A stretch of 42,000 nucleotides of DNA from Cristatella mucedo (lineage: Eukaryota > Bryozoa > Phylactolaemata > Cristatellidae), in NCBI GenBank assembly GCA_009760855.2, contig WPIO01000128.1, forward strand, positions 386,501 to 428,500. Reading direction: 5' to 3'. This document shows, in pieces, positions 10,652 to 42,000 of this stretch (positions within the stretch are counted from its first letter, which is position 1; the number at the start of each line of letters is the position of its first letter). The notes under the pieces were generated by a model. That model was not told the origin of the DNA. It was given only the letters and a program-made list of their open reading frames with translations, and ran no database searches. Made by a program: the position numbers and the translations under genes.

Positions 10652-34862
<24,211 letters not shown>

Positions 34863-35005
34863 CTGAAAGACGATTTTGGCATTGATGTTGGCAACACGGT
34901 ATCAAGTCAACATTAAAAAGCATCGGTCCGTGAAAGTTCTTAACAGCGCAACTGCTCAGCCGACCATACGATGGACAATATCCCGTATCTATAAGTATAC
35001 AGCCA

Positions 35006-35011
35006 CAATAC

Positions 35012-35046
<35 letters not shown>

Positions 35047-35048
35047 CG
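35006..35048. repeat. (CA)n microsatellite
   Basis: About 19 CA units with one AA interruption. Confidence 0.9.
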
Positions 35049-35049
35049 T

Positions 35050-35835
35050 ATATATATTGAGGTACATATATGTTATATGTTGAGGTTCCAAGTATGTATT
35101 ACGGGGTGGGGTGGTGGGGTCAAGGGTTTACTACAACCCAGGCTTTGCTGAAGTAGTCAAAATGGCTCCAGGTCGATCAACCGATACAGAACCAAATATT
35201 AACACTGACCCAAAAGGTCCACCACTACTAGGCTGCTTCACACCAAGCTGAGCTGCTGAAAACGTTTCCACCTCTTTGTGCGATCAGGTCCTAGCTAGCT
35301 CGGTCATCCTAGCTAGCTAATGTCTGCAGTAAGCCATTATCCATCTGGACAAGGGTGTACAGTGTGCTCAGTCAGAGAAGCAAGATCGCCCACAAAATGT
35401 CGGCTAGTGTCGTGTTGTAAGGTTACACCATCTAGAACAGGTTGGAAATGGGACAAATGAGCATTCTCCCTTCTTTCACCAACTGACAGTTGGCAGCAGA
35501 AGCTTGTGCTCTGACCTCCCAAATTGCAAATAAGTAATACGTAAAAGCGCCATAGAAGCAATCGCACCTGCACGTGACTCGACCCCACGTGACCTGAGCC
35601 ACACAGAGCAAAGCGGTTTACTTCTCAAGGGTAAAGACACTACTAGGCCACTGTGGAACTTGCTCAGACAATGTTAAAAAACTTTCTCCCCTCCCCCTTC
35701 CAAATCTGACGTATCCTTCCTTGCCAGTCGTCCTGTGCTTCTATGCTGATCACTTTCTAGCAGTACAAGAAGAACGAAGTAGAGAGCTCTCTACCAACCG
35801 AAATAGGTGACCGATGGCCGCAGAGAGAGGCTTTG
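35050..35835. other. Nothing recognised
   Basis: No exon or repeat family found upstream of the docking-motif exon in this stretch. A short direct repeat TCCTAGCTAGCT occurs near 35290 and 35307. Confidence 0.5.
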
Positions 35836-35837
35836 AA

Positions 35838-36247
35838 TATATGTATATATTATATTATATATTTAATATTATATATATATTTATATATATATATATATAA
35901 TATTATTATTATATTATATAATAATATATTATATAATATAATAATAATATAATAACAAAAATAATATAATATATTATTATATAATATAATATATTATATA
36001 TATATATATATATATATAGTTATTAATATATTATATTATATTATATATATATATATTATATAATATATATATTATATATATATATATATTATATATATAT
36101 ATATATATAATATATATATATATAATAAAATATAATATATGATATATAATACAATATATGTAATATAATATATTATATATATAATAATATATATCATATA
36201 ATACTATTATTAATATTGTATATATTATTTATATATATATATACTAT

Positions 36248-36288
<41 letters not shown>

Positions 36289-36371
36289 TATTATATTAAT
36301 AATATGTTATATTTTATAATACTATTATTAATATTATATATATTATTTATATATATAATATTATATATTTA

Positions 36372-36439
<68 letters not shown>
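35838..36439. repeat. 600-bp AT-rich (AT)n/(ATT)n tract
   Basis: Almost only A and T, mostly (TA)n with ATT interruptions and many internal palindromes. Frames here are artefacts. Confidence 0.95.
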
Positions 36440-36442
<3 letters not shown>

Positions 36443-36479
36443 CTATAACGCTGCAGAAAGTTCTGCAGCATTATAGACA
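36440..36479. repeat. 18-bp inverted repeat at edge of AT tract
   Basis: TGTCTATAACGCTGCAGA, loop AAGT, then its complement with one mismatch. Confidence 0.9.
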
Positions 36480-36580
36480 CTGCTTGTCTGGATTTGTGAA
36501 GCTACACATGGGGGTGTGTGCATCCACATACGCCAGCCGTGCACACGAAGGGGGGCTATGTAAGACACTGCTCTCGCTCA

Positions 36581-36583
<3 letters not shown>

Positions 36584-36622
<39 letters not shown>
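36584..36622. repeat. (CT)n microsatellite
   Basis: About 18 CT units. Confidence 0.95.
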
Positions 36623-37965
36623 TGGCCATGCTGGCAGCAGTCACCACGATAAAAGAGCACGGCCCTTCTTGTTGATCTAAGGCAGCAGCGAACGTCAGAA
36701 ATGAAGATAATTTTTGCACCACCAAAATGCTGCAAAAGCTTGTGTGGGCATTGCTGGCATTAAAATAAACAGGCTTAAGCCGCCCACATAGCAGCAAGAG
36801 CCTCAATGCCAGAAACGAAACACACACACCACAGGTCTTAACCCAGGGGTACATAACCTGTAAATGTGTCTGTTGACTCGCCAGCCTCTGCTATACTTCA
36901 TACCTACAAAGGCATGCTGCAATGCTGCTTTTTTCAAAGTCTCTATGCAGCATGCAATTTCTGGGGCGACTGCAATATTACTCTCGCGTGGTGAGCAAGT
37001 CGTGCAGCCTCCACCATTCGGGTATGTTGAGAGCCACATGTTAATATTCGTCGATCCGAAAAAGATTTGAGTAACGTACGAGTTCTACATTTGAGCTGCT
37101 GCATTTTCTGTTTACCAGTTTTATTAAATTAACAGCACACTACCTTCATCTTTCGGAAACGGAGCCGAATTTCTTTTCATGAATGCACTGCGATGTTTCT
37201 TTTCAAATTTCTCGTATCATACTTGCCGGGCTGACAGCTAGTTTACAGAAAAAAATGGGCCCTATGCAACTTCGCCAGTGATATCCCTAACTCCTAATTT
37301 TTTTGTTTATTAGGACGTAAATTCAAACCTTGTCTGTGCCTAATAACTCAGCCGGCAATGACTGGTGATAGTAAATAATAATTTGCTCAGAATAGGTCGT
37401 TTGCATAGTAGTCAAAGAAAAATAAATCTCTATCAAGGTATAAATAATAAATCTCTATCAAGTCCCTGCAAGAGAAGCAGTGACCAAGAGTTTATGAATA
37501 ACGATGCAAACGTTTTGCCAAGCTCACAAAAGGTGTGCGAAATAGTCAGTAACTCGCCTTTACAGCTCCACTGATATTTTCACTGACAGCAGTGTTGACT
37601 GTACACGAGCCAGAAAAGCTATATCAATTCAAAATTGATAGGCCATTTCCTGCTGTGCACACCCAAGGAAAAAGGAAGAGGCAGACTCGTCTGCTATCGG
37701 GTCACTGTTTGCGCAATAGGGGACTGGACCCAGCTGGACCTTAACCCAACTAGCAACGCCAATAATTCGCAATGCCTTCCCTACAAAGACATTTAGCCTC
37801 AATCGACTACCAAAAAGGACTAAATAAACGTCAGCCGCTAAAACATCATTTATATAGCAGCTGAAGAGCTTTGACATCATAGTTACTACTTTCTACTCAC
37901 TACCTCAACTGCTCTCCTGACTCTGCATTGCTTCCCACTTTCTCTTTGTTGCATGGGACGAAGTC
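36623..37965. other. Nothing recognised
   Basis: AT-rich in the right half; no gene or repeat family found on either strand. Confidence 0.5.
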
Positions 37966-38094
37966 TGTTGGCTACCGAATGCGTACCGAAAGCCGCTTGG
38001 GTTGTGAGTGCGCTATACAAAACTCTCCTGCGCAACACCCACGTGGTCTTTATGACTTTGTGGAGTTACTGACGGAGATACATTGCATTGCATT
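37966..38094 (+). mobile_element. 126-bp short repeat (family B), second copy
   Basis: Co-linear with 19072-19201, with about 10 differences and a short deletion at GACTTATGACT; ends in CATTGCATTGCATT. Confidence 0.8.
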
Positions 38095-38497
38095 CCTATA
38101 GAGCAGCCTGCTGAACAAAGAGAAGCCACGTGCTTCCGGGGTCGGGAACTGCAAGCACGTCAATGGTGTGTGTACAGTGATAACAACGAAACACATACGA
38201 CTCACAAAGGTAGCTACAACGTACCACCGAATTCTCGAAGAGGTCACGATATATAATGTAAGCTAGTATAAATAATTCACATCCAGTTTAGGACGGGGGG
38301 GGGAAGGAGGGTTCGACGCATAGAACCCCACAGCAAATCATAACCTTTCTAGCACCACACCCTTACATGTTTAGGGTGAAGAGTTGTATACAGGCCCGAC
38401 GGCCGGTCTAACTAACTTTTTAAAGCAGATTTACGAGGCTGCAGTGCTGCCGACAAGTACAAAGTAGCAAGCCAAGGGCAATGATTTAGCCAGCATC

Positions 38498-38745
38498 AGC
38501 AGCAGCAGCAAGATACAACAAGCAAGGCACAGCAACAGAAAGACACCAAACAGCAGCAGCAAGACACAACAAGCAAGGCACAGCAACAGAAAGACACCAA
38601 ACAGCAGCAGCAAGACACAACAAGCAAGGCACAGCAACAGAAAGACACCACACAGCAGCAGCAAGACACAACAAGCAAGGCACAGCAACAGAAAGACACC
38701 ACATAGCAGCAGCAGCAGCAAGATGCCACAAGTAAGGCACAGCAG
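38498..38745. repeat. 51-bp minisatellite with CAG runs
   Basis: Units starting AAGACACAACAAGCAAGGCA at 38510, 38561, 38612 and 38663, then a degraded fifth at 38720. The unit length is a multiple of three, so long frames arise in both strands; plus-strand stops just upstream argue against coding use. Confidence 0.95.
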
Positions 38746-38976
38746 CCCGCACTGCTTTGCTTGCACTCCAAAACAATGACCAACATGTAGCAGAAGAAAC
38801 TGGGGGGGGGGGGGTACCACCACAAAACAGTCTCACTGGCAAAAATCAAAAGTCTAGCGCTGCTGGATGGCCTACCAGCTAGGAGAGGTTAATGGCAAGG
38901 GCTCTCAATCTAGCAGGCCCAGCAGCTGCATGTCCGATGCAGCAGCTTCTAGGCGATGATGAGGCAAGCCTCTCAC

Positions 38977-39309
38977 CAGTGGCCTTCGGAGCCTCCGGTC
39001 GTCGGATATCGTGGCAGAGGCGATCATCCATCGTGCAAGATGCGTACCACAGCATTCCTCAGCCGCTCTTCCAGTGTACCAGCCGGGCCTGGCATGTCTG
39101 TCAATCATTCCAGCATCAGGGGCCTCGAACGGCTCATGGCCGTGCAGCAGGGCCAAGCAGCAGCAGCAGCAGCTCGGATCAGGCACCGTTGCGACGCCGA
39201 CCAACGCAGCTGCTGCTGACGACGAAGCCGCAGCAGCAGCACAGGCTGCAGCGGTGGCTACCAAGGAAGGGTCGCACGACCACAGCTCGTCCAGGCATCC
39301 AGTGAACAT
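38977..39309 (-). CDS. Candidate upstream JIP exon (weak)
   Basis: The minus frame is open from ATG 39309 to donor CCACTG/GTGAGA (GT 38976-38975), phase 0, which matches the phase-0 acceptor of the docking-motif exon. An internal acceptor CGCTGCAG gives a start at 39245 in phase 1, which would fit the candidate at 40293-40398. The product has Ala and Cys runs from CTG/CAG repeats and no recognisable motif. Plus-strand frames are also open here, so this may be chance. Confidence 0.22.
39150..39240. repeat. CAG/CTG-rich stretch
   Basis: Runs of CAG at 39154-39174 and 39229-39240. Confidence 0.8.
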
Positions 39310-39875
39310 CCTACCTCCCTAGCCGAGCAGGCCAGGCCGGTGGGCCGGCCAGCCAATGCTTGCCCCAAGACTATTGATTATTCTCGATGCAATTACATGT
39401 CCAGCAGCCAACCGGGGCAATATCGAGCGTCACTTAGGCAGAATGACGACAGCAGCTGCAGCAGCAGCGGTGGCAAAGCAGCGGCCAGCCGGCACTAAAG
39501 ACTACCATGAGCAGCCCTTCCTGACTGCTCCCGCTTGCCAGCACTGATCACATACCACTCGCCTGTCAACTGGCAACCATGCTATGCCTATTCAGGCACC
39601 GGGCTAAAAGTAAACGTCTAAACGTACAAATAAAGAAAATTGCCGTCAAACATAGCAGCTGCTCCGATAGTTCTGCCCGAGCTAGCTAACACAATGACGG
39701 ACCCCTGAGGCTACATCCAGCACGTTTTACCGAGCCATTAACGAGCCTGGATCAAATGCAACAGCCGATTTTTAGGGGGGGGGGAGTGACAAGGAAGGAA
39801 CCTTTAACTAATGCAACATCAACAATGAGCAGATTTTCACAAGTTACTCTGCTGGTGCCTAACATGTGTGTGAGC

Positions 39876-39876
<1 letters not shown>

Positions 39877-39934
<58 letters not shown>
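39877..39934. repeat. (TG)n microsatellite
   Basis: About 29 TG units. Confidence 0.95.
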
Positions 39935-39939
<5 letters not shown>

Positions 39940-40011
39940 ACATATATACACACGAATCTTATTGCGGATATTTCCAATTTACGTGCAGATGCTGTCGAAA
40001 ATAACTCGTTC

Positions 40012-40105
40012 TAATAATAATAATAATAATACACTCAATGAAGTGCCATCAGAGAAATCAATCTCTTTCTAGGCGCTTTACATTTGCTGCAAAGGAAACA
40101 TGATC
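40012..40105 (-). mobile_element. LINE family A tail
   Basis: (AAT)n, then CAGAGAAATCAATCTCTTTC and TAGGCGCTTTACATTTGCTG. Confidence 0.88.
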
Positions 40106-40292
40106 TAGTCATACGTTTTCTCAAATAGTGTACGACGGTCGACTTAATTATCCGAAAAGACATGCTAACACAACTCACCTGTCATGCTTGGATGGACAGT
40201 TCGCTGAGCAGCTACACTGCACGGTCATCAGACTAGTAGCATCTCATCATTTTTTCGTCGAGGGCTAGTCTGAAAGGCCGACTCAGCCTTAC

Positions 40293-40398
40293 GCAATTCT
40301 GATGTCCGGGCCCTGCACTGCTTGCCAACCACCGGAGCTCCGGTGGTAAAATGAGCTTTCATTGTGTCGGCTTCCTCCTCCTCCTCCTCGGCATCTGA
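40293..40398 (-). CDS. Candidate upstream JIP exon, acidic (weak)
   Basis: Acceptor GTTGTTTAG (AG 40400-40399), donor TTGC/GTAAGG (GT 40292-40291), 35 codons plus one base. It encodes SDAEEEEEEADTMKAHFTTG and 15 more residues. JIP1 has an acidic run between its N-terminus and the docking motif, so position and composition fit. The GAG run alone could produce this by chance. Confidence 0.25.
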
Positions 40399-40499
40399 CT
40401 AAACAACACCACCCGGCCCCGAGACTGGTGCCACATTGAGTCCAAGGACAAGGAACGCAGTGTTCACGGCCGGATAACGATTAGGGCACACCAGGAACG

Positions 40500-41060
40500 C
40501 GTTCGCCTACGATCGCCACTTGCTCATAAGCTTAAGAGGCCAAAGTTCTTCAAGAGCTCAACTTGACTCCACTCGCTTTCGACGTGCAAGCAAAAACCGG
40601 AGCGCTGCCCGAGTAGCGCGAAGAGACAGCATCTCCGAGATGAGAGCTCGACTGCTGCACCGCGCACACGGCCGTAAATATCGCGGGCCGCCCGGGTCGA
40701 GGTCAAACGGCAGCACGACCCAACCGCCCCTCATGCCGAGGGACGGGACGGGATGGAATGGGGGCGGGGCGGCTCGTTCTACTGCTCCCAGCTACAGCGA
40801 GTGTGCGCAACAGCCCACTGTGCCTAGCTGCCTAGCTAAAGCGTAGTGTGTGCCCAACAAGCCACAGGTCTAGCTAGCTAAAGCAACGAGGTGGGGGCTG
40901 GGTTGCCCTGATAAACATGGCTTCCGTTCAAGCCTTGCTCGGTCAAAATAGTCCCAAACGCCTCCGCTCTCTGCCCTTTTCGTAGTGACCGCCGGGAGCT
41001 CAGGGAGAAGCCGCGGAACTTAGTTAGCGGTTCCGCTATTTTTCCCCGGCAGATCTGCGC
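40500..41060. promoter_or_regulatory. GC-rich, CpG-rich block, possible promoter
   Basis: Local GC and CpG content rise sharply against the AT-rich flanks, with GC boxes (GGGGGCGGGGCGG) at about 40760-40772. It lies upstream of the JIP exons on the minus strand and could hold the JIP promoter. On the plus strand an ATG in good context (AAACATGGCT, 40917) opens only 22 codons. Confidence 0.35.
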
Positions 41061-41385
41061 AGAAGAGACCGCACAGATTCGAAGCTGCTTAATTATCTAG
41101 TCATTTGTCTTTGATTGAAAAGGTATGCCAGCAGGACTTGCATTCGCGTGCACACTCGGCATCTGTGCGCGAGTGGCTATCATCGTTCTTTGAGGGCGAA
41201 ACGATGTTTAGAGAGATTCTGGTCGGTTAAGCTCTTTTTTAGATGTGTGTGAAGATTTTTGCGAGTACAGCAACATACATACCATGCGTTTGTCTGTCTG
41301 GTTCTCCAAAGCGAGGCGACAAATGTTTGTACATGAGTAACATAAGCCTAGCGGGAGATTAGTCTACGAGAAGTCACGTCTATTA

Positions 41386-41652
41386 TTAAGAGCTTAAGAG
41401 CAACCGAGGAAGCTCTGAGACAAGCGGTGGCGACTCGGCCTTTAGAATTGGTCCGATTCCCACGGAAGCTGCTGATTGATGTTGGCTGGCCTGCCAACCT
41501 CGGCCTTCACTTGTTCCAAAAAAGAATCGTCTGGAACCCATTCGGCATTCAAGCTGGACAGAGGTGCCCTTCCAGTGGCCTAGTGACGGTATTAATTCCT
41601 TACCGTAATGGGCCATGGTGTCGGGCCCAATACCACTAAGCTCTTGCCCCAT
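41386..41652 (-). other. Unassigned 88-codon frame
   Basis: Open minus-strand frame beginning MGQELSGIGPDTMAHYGKEL. It has no recognised domain. It lies next to a TATTTAAG promoter-like box on the opposite strand and could be part of an LTR element or chance. Confidence 0.2.
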
Positions 41653-41663
41653 TGTCTCAGCTA

Positions 41664-42000
41664 AGTATTTAAGAGTCGAGCGACGCTCGCTCTTGGTCTT
41701 TTTGGTCTTTTGTCCGGCTCCACGCTTCGACGCCGTTGGACTCGTTTCTCTGAAAGCGAGGCAGGAGGGCGGGCTGTTCGCCGGCGATTGACAGAACAGG
41801 ACGAGACAGCGCTAGGAGGATTCGGTGGACTCCACCGAATACGGTCGGATCGCGCCTGAGCTGGCATTTTGTGTTTCTTTTGTGTTTTGTGCGGGCGCGC
41901 TAGCACGTGGTCTCGGCATACATATTTGCGTGTGCGAGCTAGACGTAGTCGGCGTGTATGGAGTCCTAGTTCTCCGGTTTGGGTTTAGGCTTTGGTTAGG
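41664..42000 (+). promoter_or_regulatory. TATTTAAG box with downstream hairpin; possible LTR edge
   Basis: TATTTAAG at about 41665 is followed by CGAGCGACGCTCG, a 6-bp-arm hairpin, then T-rich TCTTTTTGGTCTTTTGTC. The layout resembles the core promoter of an LTR retrotransposon, but no matching second LTR, primer-binding site or gag/pol frame is in the window. Confidence 0.25.

Noticed and set aside
36304-36675. Ile/Tyr-rich plus-strand frame
   Set aside because: It is translated (AT)n and (CT)n repeat.
38431-38849. Cys/Leu-rich repeated frames on the minus strand
   Set aside because: The 51-bp minisatellite keeps all three frames open; there is no gene context.
38892-39322. Plus-strand frames rich in Gln, Ala and Ser
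   Set aside because: Several frames are open on both strands over CAG repeats; no plus-strand splice or promoter context supports them.

Overview
The window is nuclear DNA of an animal, most likely an invertebrate; I cannot name the species. The evidence is two split, intron-containing genes of metazoan families (a TRIM protein and a JNK-interacting scaffold), GT-AG introns of 80 bp to over 6 kb, many decayed non-LTR retrotransposon copies, tRNA-derived short repeats, a dead Tc1/mariner element, and long dinucleotide microsatellites. Most long open frames here are shadows of GC-rich DNA or simple repeats. The real coding parts are mostly short exons, and all of them lie on the minus strand.

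Region 1 (1-3700, minus, very GC- and CpG-rich): the 5' part of a TRIM gene. Four exons join in phase to give RING, B-box 1, B-box 2, a coiled coil and a long Ser/Ala/Pro-rich linker. The gene runs off the left edge of the window, so its C-terminal domain is not seen. Region 2 (3700-9870) holds purine-rich minisatellite DNA, LINE tails and one convincing unassigned minus-strand exon (6536-6826). That exon could be an upstream exon of the TRIM gene or belong to another gene.

Region 3 (about 9870-34862, possibly to 40.4 kb, minus): a JIP1-type (MAPK8IP1/2, fly Aplip1) scaffold gene. Nine exons join with matching phases to give a JNK-binding docking motif, an SH3 domain split over two exons, a PTB domain split over five exons, and the kinesin-light-chain-binding C-terminus ending in EDIYLE. 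An extra 78-nt, phase 0/0 exon candidate lies inside the PTB-coding part. It is bracketed by complementary CU and AG repeats.

The JIP introns carry most of the repeats: at least a dozen copies of one LINE family (CR1/L2-like, with a (TTA)n 3' end) in both orientations; a tRNA-derived SINE whose head is a perfect 51-bp palindrome and which sits in a LINE between ~37-bp target duplications; a 126-bp short repeat nested in another LINE; a 125-bp direct repeat pair; and a decayed Tc1/mariner transposon. Region 4 (35-42 kb) holds a 600-bp AT tract ending in a hairpin, minisatellites, two weak candidate upstream JIP exons, a GC-rich possible promoter near 40.7 kb, and a promoter-like TATTTAAG block near the right edge.

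The two genes are unrelated in sequence. JIP proteins hold the JNK cascade together and link it to kinesin-1. TRIM proteins with this layout are RING-type E3 ubiquitin ligases.
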